Shown: in pieces, positions 44,939-54,823 of the stretch
Position numbering within the stretch: position 1 is the stretch's first letter
How the letters are laid out: each line of letters starts with the position of its first letter
Origin: Pseudomonadales bacterium
GTDB lineage: Bacteria > Pseudomonadota > Gammaproteobacteria > Pseudomonadales > UBA5518
Reading direction: 5' to 3'
DNA: 64,000 nucleotides
NCBI GenBank assembly: GCA_024234165.1
Contig: JACKOP010000002.1
Span: 682,001-746,000, forward strand
The notes under the pieces: generated by a model
What the model was told of the DNA's origin: nothing
The model's database searches: none
The model's input: only the letters and a program-made list of their open reading frames with translations
Position numbers and translations under genes: made by a program

Positions 44939-47277
44939 TGCCCTTCTCCAATCGTCGTGGGCCGATAGTCGAGCACCCGTCCCGTTGCATCGAGGACGAC
45001 GGCCATCGCCGCCGTTCCCTCGTAGTCGTCACGCTCGACGGCCAGGCTCGCTTGACCGTTGCTGCCCAGATCCTTTGCCGTGGCGATGCGCTGCCCTTCG
45101 GGATCGGCCTGCTTCCAATTGCGTCGAAGCTCGACGCGCAGTCCCGCGGCGTTCGTGTCAACGACGACCCGGCAACGCATGCCCCGCCAGCTGACCTCGG
45201 TGATCTGCGCCTTCAACGCGACTTCGCCTTGCTCCACCAGCATGTCGGGCACGACGCACTCCTGCGGGCTGACTCCGCCATGCGCGTATTCGGTGTTGAC
45301 GATGAACGAGCCGATGCCCGGCGGCGATGCGATGCGTGCGTGGGCGTTCCAGAACCACCCAAACGTGGGCACGTCCGGGCTCGACTCGCCTCGCACGGAG
45401 GCACACCTCGCCCACTTGGTGGCGACCAGGTGAGCCGGCAGCTCCACTTTGGGCATGCCGCCCGGCACGAGCAGCCAGCCGTGATCAGTCACCACGCGAA
45501 CGCGCGTCCACCCCGTGCCGAGCAACGCCGAGACGCGATCGGCAATTGCCTCGATCTCGACATCGATGTGCCGTACAAGCGATGCCCCCAGCGAATGACC
45601 CATCTCGTCCAGACGCCCGATCTCTGTCCACCCCCCCTTTTCGGCGTTGGCAGCAAGCGTCGTCTCGTCAGCATCCAGTATCTCGACACCAAGACGTGCC
45701 ATCTCGTCGCGCAGGCGCGAGGCGCTCACCGGTTGCTTGCTGGTCGCAAGGACCGGGTTGAAATCCTCGGCCAATGCGGCGCCTTCACACGCCGCATGAG
45801 CCGGCGAGGCGATCGGCTTGGCGGTGGCAGTGACCGTGGGCAACGGCGCGAGGCGATGCCCGAGCTTCACTCTCAGTCCCCGTTGCTCCAACCGCTCCTG
45901 GAGCATGCCGGCGACATCGAATCGCAGCCCGTCGGCGAACACCAGGCAGGCCTCGGCCTCTGCCTCTACACCCAAGACCAGCCGGCGGTATTCGGCCTCG
46001 TTCTGAGCGGCAAGCTCCTGGAACCTGCGGGCGGACTTGTCCAGCCACGGCGCGTAGAGCGAGCGCACCACCTTGGCGACCAGTGCGTTGTCTGAAGGCG
46101 ACTTCGCGTGGTTCATTGCATCGAGCGCCGCTCGATCACAGCGCCAGCCCTCGGTGGCATAGTCAGCTGCCATCGCTGCCAGCGACACGCCGCCCAGCGC
46201 ATAGCGCGCCATGGTTGCGAGCCTTGCCAGCGGTTCCAGCGCGTGCGCCATCATGCTGTAGCCAAGGTCCGCCCAAACCCAGGATCGCCGATCGCGGTTC
46301 TCTGCCTCCAGCTCGAGAACCCGGGCGCACAGCTTCTCGTGCGGCATGGCCACCGCCGCCTCCAACGCATATCGGAGCTGAGCCTCCTGCTCGTCGTTCA
46401 CCTGCGGCTGGCGCGCCCGGTCGACGAGCAGATCACGCGGCCTGGCGTGGCGAAGCAGCTCAGTGACGCCCGGGTAAGCCCGTGGCGCCTCACGGAACCT
46501 GCGCCAGACGTCCTCCCATTTGCCATTGCCGTTGAGCAGCAGGTCGCCCGCCCGCGCCGGGCCATCCTTGTCGGGGTCGAACCCGAACTCGCGAGTGCAG
46601 ATGTTCCTGAACGCCCCCCACCGCGCCGTGTCGCAACGCGCCTGGAACGCTCCAGACTCCGACATCCAGCCCAGCAGATCGCGGACAGGATCCCCCACCG
46701 AAAGGCGGTCGAAGTCGTCCGCATCGAGTCGGCGCCCTCTGAGCGGTGCGATCGGCTCAGTGGCCAGCACCGGCAACGCGCGCATCAGCGCCTCGCGGGT
46801 TCGCATGTCCAGCGACATGTCGAGACCTAACGCCGCCTCGGAGGTCATGAACGCCTCCACCGTCCAATCCCGGCCGTTCTTCTGATGCCAGACCGCGCCG
46901 CGGTACTGAAGCTCGATCAATGGGTGCAGAGAATCGGGGCAGTCTCCGCCCGCGCGCAGTTCCTGTCGGCTGACTCCAGGCATGTACAGGATGGGCACGG
47001 TGCCGGGTGGTGGCGCCAAGTCGGGCAGGCTCCGGTCGACGACGCACTTGAGCCAGATGGCCGGCCCCGTGCGGCGCGCGGCGTCGTAGGCGCCGAGCAC
47101 GCAGAAGCGGGAACACGCTTTCTGCAGGGCTGGCACCAGAGGGCGCCACTGCCCATCGGCATCCGTCCACAAGAGCGCCACCGGTTCCGCTACACCTTCG
47201 GGCGAGCGCGTGGCTGCAGCAAGCGACGCGATGAGCGCATCGAGCAAGGTCTGCGCGTCACCGCCTGCGGTCTTCAT
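44935..47277 (-). CDS. pglZ: BREX phosphatase-fold protein PglZ (type B)
   Basis: PglZ is a core BREX protein with an alkaline-phosphatase-like fold. From ATG 47275-47277, which overlaps the ParA stop (ATGA), it has 780 residues. The PglZ core is seen as VFADGLRFD (Asp449 and Asp454) and VVTDHGWLLVPGG (Asp598, His599). The N-terminal half is helical and variable. The pattern fits the PglZ type B subgroup of BREX-1. It is coupled to brxL by a 4-bp overlap. Confidence 0.9.
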   Translation of the reverse strand: MKTAGGDAQTLLDALIASLAAATRSPEGVAEPVALLWTDADGQWRPLVPALQKACSRFCVLGAYDAARRTGPAIWLKCVVDRSLPDLAPPPGTVPILYMPGVSRQELRAGGDCPDSLHPLIELQYRGAVWHQKNGRDWTVEAFMTSEAALGLDMSLDMRTREALMRALPVLATEPIAPLRGRRLDADDFDRLSVGDPVRDLLGWMSESGAFQARCDTARWGAFRNICTREFGFDPDKDGPARAGDLLLNGNGKWEDVWRRFREAPRAYPGVTELLRHARPRDLLVDRARQPQVNDEQEAQLRYALEAAVAMPHEKLCARVLELEAENRDRRSWVWADLGYSMMAHALEPLARLATMARYALGGVSLAAMAADYATEGWRCDRAALDAMNHAKSPSDNALVAKVVRSLYAPWLDKSARRFQELAAQNEAEYRRLVLGVEAEAEACLVFADGLRFDVAGMLQERLEQRGLRVKLGHRLAPLPTVTATAKPIASPAHAACEGAALAEDFNPVLATSKQPVSASRLRDEMARLGVEILDADETTLAANAEKGGWTEIGRLDEMGHSLGASLVRHIDVEIEAIADRVSALLGTGWTRVRVVTDHGWLLVPGGMPKVELPAHLVATKWARCASVRGESSPDVPTFGWFWNAHARIASPPGIGSFIVNTEYAHGGVSPQECVVPDMLVEQGEVALKAQITEVSWRGMRCRVVVDTNAAGLRVELRRNWKQADPEGQRIATAKDLGSNGQASLAVERDDYEGTAAMAVVLDATGRVLDYRPTTIGEGQ

Positions 47278-48251
47278 GGTGCGCAGCCCACACGGCGCGC
47301 GATTTCGCGGCACAGCGCTTCGAAGTCGTCGTGGCAGCGTTGAACGTTGGCCTGATGCGCACCGATTGCACCATCGGCTGAAGTCAGGTCGAACATGGGT
47401 TTGCGAGCTTCCATCGCCATCGGCATGAGGCTGCGGTAGTGCTTGATGCGCTGGATCTGGTTGGCGTCCGGTGTCGTGACCGTTCCTTGCTCGTCCAGAA
47501 CGCTTTCCCGATAGGCTCCCGGCAGCCGAGCCTGCCACTTCGCGTAGGCCTTGGTCGGTCGGCCCAGGCGCTCCGCGTGCTGCATCAACACGTAGCCGAC
47601 CGGTGCCATCTGACCTTGCGGCATTTCACCCAGCGCGGCAGACGCCTTGGGCAGTGCCTGCTGCCAGGTCTGCCGCCATTGGCGCAGGGTCGGACCCAGG
47701 TTCTTCAGGCCTTGCAGGGAAAACAGGTCAGGGGCAACCGGCACCACCACATGGCTGGACGCGACGAGCGCCGCGCGGTTGATCGCGCCCAGGTTCGGCC
47801 CCACGTCGATCAGCACCAGATCGGCCGCGTGCCGCTGCGCCGCCTCGCGGATCACGCGCCAGAAAGCCGTGGTCACGCGAAAGGCGCGCTCACGCCCTTC
47901 GAGGCAGCGCGGCCACTCGGTCGACAGATCGTCCTCGATGCGCGACAGCGCCAGATCGCCTACCAGCAGCCCGAGCTTGCCGGCCATGGCCTCGATGTGC
48001 GCTGGGCGGATGTCGCCCGTTCCTCCGAACAGCGGCGCTACCGCGCCGTGCAACGTCTGCGGGTGATCGTCGTCGGGCCACAGCGCTTCCAGCCGTTCCT
48101 CGTCCAGCGCCATGATGGATAGGTTGGACTGCGGGTCCAGGTCTACCGCCAGCACGCGGTGGCCGAGCTCGGCGAACATCCACGCCGTGTGATAGACGAG
48201 CGAGGTCTTGCCTACCCCGCCCTTGTTGTTGAAGAAGGCGATGCTGATCAC
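47274..48251 (-). CDS. ParA-family ATPase inside the BREX operon
   Basis: A P-loop ATPase of 325 residues. GTG 48249-48251 starts the protein (MISIAFFNNKGGVGKTSL, deviant Walker A at 10-17), with GGGGAG upstream and a GTGA overlap with the previous gene. Other motifs are VLAVDLDPQSNLS and DLVLIDVGPNLGAINRAAL. ParA proteins dimerise on DNA or position cargo. No parB or parS is present, so a plasmid-partition role is unlikely here. Its ATGA coupling to pglZ suggests that it serves the BREX machinery. Confidence 0.88.
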   Translation of the reverse strand: MISIAFFNNKGGVGKTSLVYHTAWMFAELGHRVLAVDLDPQSNLSIMALDEERLEALWPDDDHPQTLHGAVAPLFGGTGDIRPAHIEAMAGKLGLLVGDLALSRIEDDLSTEWPRCLEGRERAFRVTTAFWRVIREAAQRHAADLVLIDVGPNLGAINRAALVASSHVVVPVAPDLFSLQGLKNLGPTLRQWRQTWQQALPKASAALGEMPQGQMAPVGYVLMQHAERLGRPTKAYAKWQARLPGAYRESVLDEQGTVTTPDANQIQRIKHYRSLMPMAMEARKPMFDLTSADGAIGAHQANVQRCHDDFEALCREIARRVGCAP

Positions 48252-49450
48252 GGTTGCTCCCCTGCAACGATCGCGGCCACGAAGCCCGGTTGCACCTCGA
48301 AGCGCAGCCGCCCCCCCAAGGCCTTGCGGGCGATCGCGATGCCGGCGCCGAAGCGCTGCACGTAGCCCAGCGCGCGCAGTGCCTCGGCAAGATTCGGGTT
48401 TCGATAGTCCGTGACACCCGGCTGCCCGAAGTTCTCCGGCGTCACGCTGCCGAAAGGCCCGCCCGGGTTGTGGATCTCGATGCGGTCGTCGAACCAATAC
48501 ACGCGCACCGGAGCGTTCGTCGCCTCGTAGCTGCGGTGCATGCAGGCGTTGCGCACGAGCTGGCGCAGCGCGTCCATCGGGTACGCCTCGTTGCGCGACT
48601 CCTGCGCGGTATCGGCGAAGCGAACGCCGCGCAGGTTGTGGACCTCGAGTTTCTCTTCCAGCCGACGAATCTGGTCGGCCACGGTGCCGTGAATCGCATC
48701 CTCGTCCGCCACCGGCGCCGTGAGGTCGTTGCCGGCGAGCCGCAGGAACTGCGTGTACGCGCCGGGGAGCCAGTCGGCCGGCGACTTGCCGACCACCAGC
48801 AGACCGAGCACGGTAGGTCGCGGTTCGGCATCGCTCAGCACGAGCTTGGTTGCCGCCAGCCTTTGCTCGTAGCTACGCTCGTTGGCGGCCAGCACGTCCC
48901 GCGCGACCACCGCGGGCAGGTACTCCTGCTCGAAGCGCAACCGGTCCAGTTCGTCCAGCGTGGCGTCCGCCACGGGCTGCACGTCGAACGGGCGGTCCCG
49001 GTGACGCCGTCGTTCGTTGAGGATGCGTTCGTCCTGCGCGCTCGCCAGCCCGCGGCGCGGTCCCCACCGAACGTGGATGCGCTGCTTGAAGCGTACCGGC
49101 GGCGAGTTGCACGGCCAGACCGTCACCACCGCCAGGTCGTGGCCGCGCAGATGGCGCTTTTCGACGAGCAGGGTCGGCGGGGGGACGATGTTTCCGTCGG
49201 TCTTGATGTCGGCGAGCTGGCGCAGCAATTCGTCGGACACGTCGAACCCCTCGACGGGGTCGCCGTCGTCTCGCGCGCCGATGAACACCACGCCGGGTGT
49301 TTCGTGGCCGGGGAGATCGTTGGCGAACGCGCAGACGGCCTCGCGCACGGTTGTAGGCGCGTCGCCCCTGAACGACTGCTTGCGCTCGACGCAGTCCGAC
49401 TCCAGGTCCGCCAGCATCGCCTCGAGCTCGGCATCGGCGTGGGATTTCAT
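48248..49450 (-). CDS. AlbA_2/Schlafen-type ATP-binding protein (second copy)
   Basis: A 400-residue protein of the AlbA-like plus histidine-kinase-ATPase-fold family, often annotated as a putative transcriptional regulator or ATP-binding protein. The N-terminal domain shows SDCVERKQSFRGD, then VCAFANDLPGHETPGVVFIGARDDG. The C-terminal ATPase-like domain shows LRQLVRNACMHRSYEATNAPV and DRIEIHNPGGPFGSV, followed by a winged-helix-like end. It lies 13 bp after its paralogue and overlaps ParA by GTGA. Its role in BREX is not known. Confidence 0.82.
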   Translation of the reverse strand: MKSHADAELEAMLADLESDCVERKQSFRGDAPTTVREAVCAFANDLPGHETPGVVFIGARDDGDPVEGFDVSDELLRQLADIKTDGNIVPPPTLLVEKRHLRGHDLAVVTVWPCNSPPVRFKQRIHVRWGPRRGLASAQDERILNERRRHRDRPFDVQPVADATLDELDRLRFEQEYLPAVVARDVLAANERSYEQRLAATKLVLSDAEPRPTVLGLLVVGKSPADWLPGAYTQFLRLAGNDLTAPVADEDAIHGTVADQIRRLEEKLEVHNLRGVRFADTAQESRNEAYPMDALRQLVRNACMHRSYEATNAPVRVYWFDDRIEIHNPGGPFGSVTPENFGQPGVTDYRNPNLAEALRALGYVQRFGAGIAIARKALGGRLRFEVQPGFVAAIVAGEQP

Positions 49451-49463
49451 CGTCCGGCACCTT

Positions 49464-50723
49464 TCATGGTTGCGCCGCGTAGATCGTCAGCAGCAGTTCG
49501 GACTCGTCGAGCAACCGGTACTCGGGCGTCTTGCCAGCGAGCCTGTTGCTGTTCTCCAGGATGATTCGTACCCCTTCGCCGCGCTTGTCCATCAGGGTCA
49601 CGCGATCCGTCGCGAACGGCGCGTCCTGCGGCACGGGGCAGCGCGCGAGCAGGCTGGCCAGCGTCTCGTTGCGTGCCGCCTGGCGATAAGGCAGGCTGCC
49701 GATGTCCAGCGTGTTGGGCAAGGCACCGGGCGAGTACAGCTCGAGCCGGTCCTGGAACATGCGCAGGCGGATCTTCGAGCCGTGGATCGAGTAGTCCCGG
49801 TGCGCGACGGCATTGACCAGAGCCTCGAACACCGCGGTCATGTCGTATTGCGGCCGGTCGCGGCGGCCCACCGACTTGCTCGCCGCGACCTTCATGTTGC
49901 GGAAGACGAAGCGGCACGCTTCGACGATCTGCTCGTCCACGGGGCCCTCGATGTCCTTGGCATCGATCTGGTACAGGTCGCGCCCACCTTCGGGCACCAC
50001 GCTCTTGCCGCGGTAGGCCACCGCCTGGATGAACGCGTTGGGCAACCAGCGCCGCGGCGTGCGCGTGGCAATCAGCACACCGGCGACGGTAGGCTTCGTG
50101 ACGCCGTCGTCGTCGCGCCGGGCGAGGCCGAGCTTCGCGAGCAAGACCTCCTTGCGATCGCGAGACCGGGCACTGCGAAACCGCCGCCACAACGCCGTGT
50201 CCAGCTCCGCGAGCGCAGCCCCGGCGACGATCTGCTCGTCGAAGCGGATCAGGCCCGTCTGACTGCGCTCCTGGAACAGTCGCGCGAGCAGCTCGGGGCG
50301 CAGCGTGCGCTTCGAACTGCCCAGCCGCCGCAGATAGCCCCCGGGACTCTGGTGGACGAACAGGCTGCGCGGGATGTCGATCTTGAGCACCGCGACCGGC
50401 GACCCGTCGGCCGATGGCAACATCAGTCGCTCGATGTCGGCCGTGAGCGGCGGCTCGATCGAATCGTTGCAGATGGCGCGGACGAACTCCTCCACGGCAT
50501 CGAGTTGCTGCACCGCAATGCCGACGACGCTTCGCGTTGCGTCGTCGACGCCGAGCACGCACACCCCGCCCTTGCCGTTGGCGAAGGCCGCCAGCTCGTC
50601 GGCCAACGCGTCGCGGTGCGGCGCCGTCACGCGCTTGCCCGTGATGCGCAGTTCCTTCAACTCCAGGCGCGAGTCCTCGCCGAGGCGAATCTTGGCCAAC
50701 AACTCATTCACGTCATCGAACAT
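49464..50723 (-). CDS. AlbA_2/Schlafen-type ATP-binding protein (first copy)
   Basis: A 419-residue paralogue of the next gene. The ATG at 50721-50723 has GAGGAG upstream. The AlbA_2 domain is seen as DSRLELKELRITGKR and LADELAAFANGKGGVCVLGVDD, and the ATPase-fold domain as FEALVNAVAHRDYSIHGSKI and RLELYSPGALPNTL. A C-terminal LMDKRGEGVRIILENS is also typical. It overlaps the pglX 3' end by 11 bp. The two paralogues differ enough (little identity outside motifs) to be old duplicates or separate recruits. Confidence 0.85.
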   Translation of the reverse strand: MFDDVNELLAKIRLGEDSRLELKELRITGKRVTAPHRDALADELAAFANGKGGVCVLGVDDATRSVVGIAVQQLDAVEEFVRAICNDSIEPPLTADIERLMLPSADGSPVAVLKIDIPRSLFVHQSPGGYLRRLGSSKRTLRPELLARLFQERSQTGLIRFDEQIVAGAALAELDTALWRRFRSARSRDRKEVLLAKLGLARRDDDGVTKPTVAGVLIATRTPRRWLPNAFIQAVAYRGKSVVPEGGRDLYQIDAKDIEGPVDEQIVEACRFVFRNMKVAASKSVGRRDRPQYDMTAVFEALVNAVAHRDYSIHGSKIRLRMFQDRLELYSPGALPNTLDIGSLPYRQAARNETLASLLARCPVPQDAPFATDRVTLMDKRGEGVRIILENSNRLAGKTPEYRLLDESELLLTIYAAQP

Positions 50724-53700
50724 GCGGTTCTCCTCGAGCGCGCGCCCTCGCGGCTTGCTTGATGGCCCGCGTGTAGTGCAGGTCATTCCAGCGGTTGCCG
50801 TCCGGTTCCTTGCCGCGGCCGCCGAAGTCCCGCTGGTCATCCTTGTTGTCCGGATCCCAACCCCAGAACCACGGGAAGTCGTCGCGCGGACGCTGCGGCT
50901 CCTTGCCACGGTCTTTGTCCCACTTGATCTTGGGCGTCGTTCGCAGGATGCAGGCGCCCTTGGCGCGCGCACCGAGGGGCTTCGCAGTCATGAACGGGCG
51001 GATGTTGATCCGCACACCATCGTTGATGTCCGGCTCCCAGCCGATCGGCTGCTCGGCAAGCGGCTTCCAGCGGACGAAGAGATCGTAGGGCGGCTCGCCG
51101 GCGAGGATGTTCGTCAACTCGATCTTCAGATGCTCCGCCGCGGCGACGCGCGCGTCCGCCCCTTCGACACCGGCCTTCTGGTCGGCGCGCTGCCGGTCGA
51201 TCCAGTCGCCGAGATACGAGTACAGCAGCTTCTCCAGCGTGCGCCGCCCTTCGCCGTTCGGCGCGGCCAGGCGGTGGTAGTTCACCAGCGCATGGAAGCC
51301 GTCGCGGCGACCATCCCAGATGTGCCAGACGAAGGGGCGCTGATGGAACAGATCGCAGTGCTGCGTGAAGAAGCCGTCGCGCAGCCAGTCGTCTAGCGTC
51401 TTGCCGGCGAAGCCGACCTGCGCAAGCAGACCGTCGAGTTTGGCGGCGGACCACTCGCTGCCGAATGCATCTGCCAGCAGCGCCAGCAGGCGGGCGGCGG
51501 CCGGCTGCTCGCCCTTGACAGGATTAAGTGCCACGATGCCATCGTGGTCGGCGTGCTTATCCAGCCCGTCAGGGCCGAGCGCCGGGCAGTCGAGGAAGCT
51601 GGAGCCCGTCTGGCGCGGCCAGCGGTAGCCGGCGAGGCGCGCGACAGCCACCTGCAGCGGTGCTTCGCAGCCGCTTGGCACCCCGTCGAACAGCCACTGC
51701 GTTGGATCTTCCGAGTGCGGCTTTGGGAGACCCTCCGGGTACTTCTCAATGGCGACTTGCTGCCAATGTGCGAGATCGAACGGAACCTTGACCAACGTGG
51801 CGTTGGTGACGTTTAGCTTTTGATCGACCCGGCGAACGTCTTCGAGGAACTGCGACGAAGAACAGTACGACCAGAGTGCGGGTAGATCGGCCGCGTCATT
51901 TGGGACCATTACGGCACATGTCATGTCGTACGGTGTGCCGAGATACGGCGCTGGGGGCAAGGTCCGCATTTGCCCGACCGCGACCCCTAAGCGGCCCCAG
52001 ATTGGACGCCCCTTCACTCCATTACCCAGTACCTGGGTGAGCGCGCCATCGCCCTGTTCCCAACGCAGAATCAGCTCTCTGCCGCTAGACCATGGTCCGT
52101 CATTACTCGCGCTCTGAGTTGGTTCCCACGCCTTGCCGAGAACCTGCTGCTCCCAGAACATCTGCATGAACTTCGGGTTGTCCCCTGAGGTAAGCCCTTG
52201 GTACGCGCCCGCACAAGTACCCAGCAAAGGCAATGCCGACGGTGCATCAAAGGTGATTCGTGCATCGGGATTACCGACCTGCTCGGCTTGGGTCACAACG
52301 CGCGCAGCGTCGCCGAGCAACGTGGCGTCCTTTTGCTCCGGCGCCACCCCCCCACTGGCGTCCCACCCACCGAAGCAATGCCCGTCCTCCGCCCGGCGGC
52401 GCGACAGCGCGAGCAAGGCGACGTTCACCACTTCGCCGCTTATGGTCTCGAAGGCGCGCGGCCCCAGCCGCGCCACCACATCCCACTGCGCCTCTGCGAG
52501 CAGCCGCTGGCGCAGCTTCTTGTAGGTGCCGAGGAACAGCCAGTTCTGCGGCGTGACGAGCGACGTGCTGCCACCTTCGGCGCAGAAGTCCAGGCAGCGC
52601 TCGACGAAGCAGGTGGCGAGATCGGCCTTGGAATCCGGGTGATGCCCTTCGCAGTATTCCTTGAGCACCTTGTCCTGCTTGCCGCGACCGAGATATGGCA
52701 CGTTGGTCGCCACGAGCGTGAAGCGGCCGGCAAGAATCTGCGCCGCCTTCGCCAGCCCCTGCGCCGCAACCGCCATCTCCGCAAGCTCCGCCGTCTGTGC
52801 TTTCCCCATCACCTGCACGAGCAGTGGTTCCAGATCGTCGAAGCCGTGCTCGACCAGATCGCCACCGGCTGCGCGCGGGTCGATCAGGCTGCCGAGCCAA
52901 GGCGCGCGCGCGAAGAGGTCGTACAGCCGCTCGAACCCCCGATTCATCGCGTCCGAGAACAGGTTGTCCTCGGTGCCCAGCAGATCGGTCTTCGGCGGCA
53001 CCGGCAATGCCTGCGCGGCCCGCTCCGCGAGCTTGAGCCACTCGCCTTTGGATACGCCGAGCGACAGCCCCGAGCAGGCCAGGTGCAATGTTGGAAGTTG
53101 CCGGTAGCCGATCCTCCGCCAGGCGGCCAGCGCAAGGTTGAAGGCCGCGATCTGCGTGCAGCGCGGGTCGATCTCGAGCCCGAACAGGTTGTCGCGCAGC
53201 ACGGCCTCGATGGCGGCCTCTGCCGAGAGCCGCTCTTCGGCGGCCCGCATCGCGGCGAGCATTGGTAGTGCGAACACCAGGAAATGCCCGCTGCCCATGC
53301 AAGGGTCGAGCAGCGTGATGTGCTTGGCCGCCTTGGGCCACCCATCGAACGTCCCCGCAGCGGGACGCCACGGATTTCCTTCCTCACGCACGAAGCGCAA
53401 GTAGGTCCACGCGGCATCGCCGACCGCGCAGGCCGCGCGCAGCTCGTCCTCGTTCGATGCCGATTCGGCTAGATGCGGGCTTGCCGCGAGCACCTTTCCT
53501 GCCCACCACGCGCCCAGCGTGTTGTGCAGCAGGAAGAGCACCATGTAGTCCTCGGTGAACAACTGCGTCACCGCCGGCAGCTCGTCGGCCCCGATCTTCT
53601 TCTCCGACCGGTTGACCTCTTCCTTGCGGTCCGCCTGCCAGTACTGGTACACCCACCCGAGGCTGTCGTCTGCGATGAACACGTCACGCGGCAGCGCCTT

Positions 53701-54201
53701 CATCAGGTCTTCGAGTGCCGAACGCGTCTCCGGTGGAAGCGCCACTTCGAGAACCGGATCGCCGGAGCGAAAGATCTGCGGCAGCATGCGTTGCGCGTAG
53801 TCGGCGGCGAGCTCGAGCCAGTCGCGCGCTGAAGCGCGGGCCAGCTCTTCGCACTCCGCCAGCGAGATCGCCACGCCGGACTGCGGCTCGATGAGAAGTT
53901 CGCACTCCGCCAGATAGCGGGCGAAGAGCATCCGATGCCAATGCTCGTAGGCGCATTCGGTTGCGAGCCGATCGATGCCCTGCACGCCGCGCCGATCGTC
54001 GCGCCGGTCGCCGAGCTGCCGACCGTGCGCGCGCAGCCGATTGCGCAACTCGCGCTGCGCCGGCGTCATGCTCGGCCAAGGCTCGTGGTGGTGCACGGCA
54101 AGCTGCTCGATGATCTTGCGCGCGCCAGCTTCGGCGGTGCGGCGGGCCGCTCGCACGGTGTTTTCGAGTGAGCGGCGAAGCTCACGGGAGAGGGTTGGCA
54201 T
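50713..54201 (-). CDS. pglX: BREX adenine-specific DNA methyltransferase PglX
   Basis: Class I N6-adenine methyltransferase that marks host DNA at BREX sites. ATG 54199-54201 gives 1162 residues. The SAM-binding motif is LLDPCMGSGHF with Asp299. The catalytic motif IV reads NVPY at residues 500-503, rather than the usual NPPY. The surrounding LVATNVPYLGRGKQDKVLKEYC and NWLFLGTYKKLR are typical Eco57I-like MTase context. A long specificity/C-terminal part ends with DGNRWNDLHYTRAIKQAAR. It starts one base after the DUF4276 stop. Confidence 0.93.
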   Translation of the reverse strand: MPTLSRELRRSLENTVRAARRTAEAGARKIIEQLAVHHHEPWPSMTPAQRELRNRLRAHGRQLGDRRDDRRGVQGIDRLATECAYEHWHRMLFARYLAECELLIEPQSGVAISLAECEELARASARDWLELAADYAQRMLPQIFRSGDPVLEVALPPETRSALEDLMKALPRDVFIADDSLGWVYQYWQADRKEEVNRSEKKIGADELPAVTQLFTEDYMVLFLLHNTLGAWWAGKVLAASPHLAESASNEDELRAACAVGDAAWTYLRFVREEGNPWRPAAGTFDGWPKAAKHITLLDPCMGSGHFLVFALPMLAAMRAAEERLSAEAAIEAVLRDNLFGLEIDPRCTQIAAFNLALAAWRRIGYRQLPTLHLACSGLSLGVSKGEWLKLAERAAQALPVPPKTDLLGTEDNLFSDAMNRGFERLYDLFARAPWLGSLIDPRAAGGDLVEHGFDDLEPLLVQVMGKAQTAELAEMAVAAQGLAKAAQILAGRFTLVATNVPYLGRGKQDKVLKEYCEGHHPDSKADLATCFVERCLDFCAEGGSTSLVTPQNWLFLGTYKKLRQRLLAEAQWDVVARLGPRAFETISGEVVNVALLALSRRRAEDGHCFGGWDASGGVAPEQKDATLLGDAARVVTQAEQVGNPDARITFDAPSALPLLGTCAGAYQGLTSGDNPKFMQMFWEQQVLGKAWEPTQSASNDGPWSSGRELILRWEQGDGALTQVLGNGVKGRPIWGRLGVAVGQMRTLPPAPYLGTPYDMTCAVMVPNDAADLPALWSYCSSSQFLEDVRRVDQKLNVTNATLVKVPFDLAHWQQVAIEKYPEGLPKPHSEDPTQWLFDGVPSGCEAPLQVAVARLAGYRWPRQTGSSFLDCPALGPDGLDKHADHDGIVALNPVKGEQPAAARLLALLADAFGSEWSAAKLDGLLAQVGFAGKTLDDWLRDGFFTQHCDLFHQRPFVWHIWDGRRDGFHALVNYHRLAAPNGEGRRTLEKLLYSYLGDWIDRQRADQKAGVEGADARVAAAEHLKIELTNILAGEPPYDLFVRWKPLAEQPIGWEPDINDGVRINIRPFMTAKPLGARAKGACILRTTPKIKWDKDRGKEPQRPRDDFPWFWGWDPDNKDDQRDFGGRGKEPDGNRWNDLHYTRAIKQAARARARGEPHVR

Positions 54202-54202
54202 A

Positions 54203-54823
54203 TCAGGGCCCCCCGAATCGGCCTTCGAGCGTCGCGAACAGCCGCTCGCAGTGCGGGCAACGCTCGCGCGCCTTGCCTGGATCGACCCGCGCGAGCAGGG
54301 CCGAAGCATGATTGATCTTCCCGTAGGCGCCTTTCGAGGTCTTCTGCGTCGCGCGCCCGAGCGCCTCGTAGATCGACTGCTTCGGTTCCTCTTCAAGGTT
54401 CTTCCGCCTCGAAAGGCGATTGGACTCGAAGTTCTTGCCGTAGTAACCGGCCATGGCATCCGGATCCGCGACCAGCCAGGCTTCCATGCATTGAGCCATC
54501 AGATGCACCTGGGGCTCGAGCGCCGTCTTGATCGTCCAACCGTCTCCTTCGCGACGGCGCAGGTGCTCGCAAGGCGGGCACGTCACCTCTTCTTCCGAAT
54601 CCACGAGCAGGATGTGAAGCACCTCTGTGTCGTTCGCCACTGCACGATTCCAGCGCCGAAACGCCTGCTCGCGGCCGCCAAGGGCGACCAGTCGCCAGCG
54701 CCAGCCCCTGGAGTCCGCGAACTGCCTGAGCGACCGCAGGAACGCATCCATGCCCTGGCGCAGCTGGGCCTGCGTCTCCCGAATGTCGCCGCCCCCCTCG
54801 AGGTAGATGACGACCTCCTTCAC
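54203..54823 (-). CDS. DUF4276 family protein (TOPRIM-like) paired with AAA ATPase
   Basis: A 206-residue protein that begins at GTG 54821-54823 (MKEVVIYLEGGGDIRETQAQ), overlapping the AAA gene by GTGA. The E-GGGD stretch (Glu9 to Asp13) and the later ILLVDSEEEV resemble the acidic motifs of TOPRIM-type nucleases. The central HLMAQCMEAWLVADPDAM is a DUF4276 hallmark. AAA plus TOPRIM-like pairs are known from OLD and PARIS-type defence modules; calling this an effector is inference. Confidence 0.8.
   Translation of the reverse strand: MKEVVIYLEGGGDIRETQAQLRQGMDAFLRSLRQFADSRGWRWRLVALGGREQAFRRWNRAVANDTEVLHILLVDSEEEVTCPPCEHLRRREGDGWTIKTALEPQVHLMAQCMEAWLVADPDAMAGYYGKNFESNRLSRRKNLEEEPKQSIYEALGRATQKTSKGAYGKINHASALLARVDPGKARERCPHCERLFATLEGRFGGP

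Noticed and set aside
47274..48251. ParA gene as evidence of an integrated plasmid partition system
   Set aside because: There is no ParB, parS-like repeat or replication gene nearby, and the gene is embedded by overlaps in the BREX operon.
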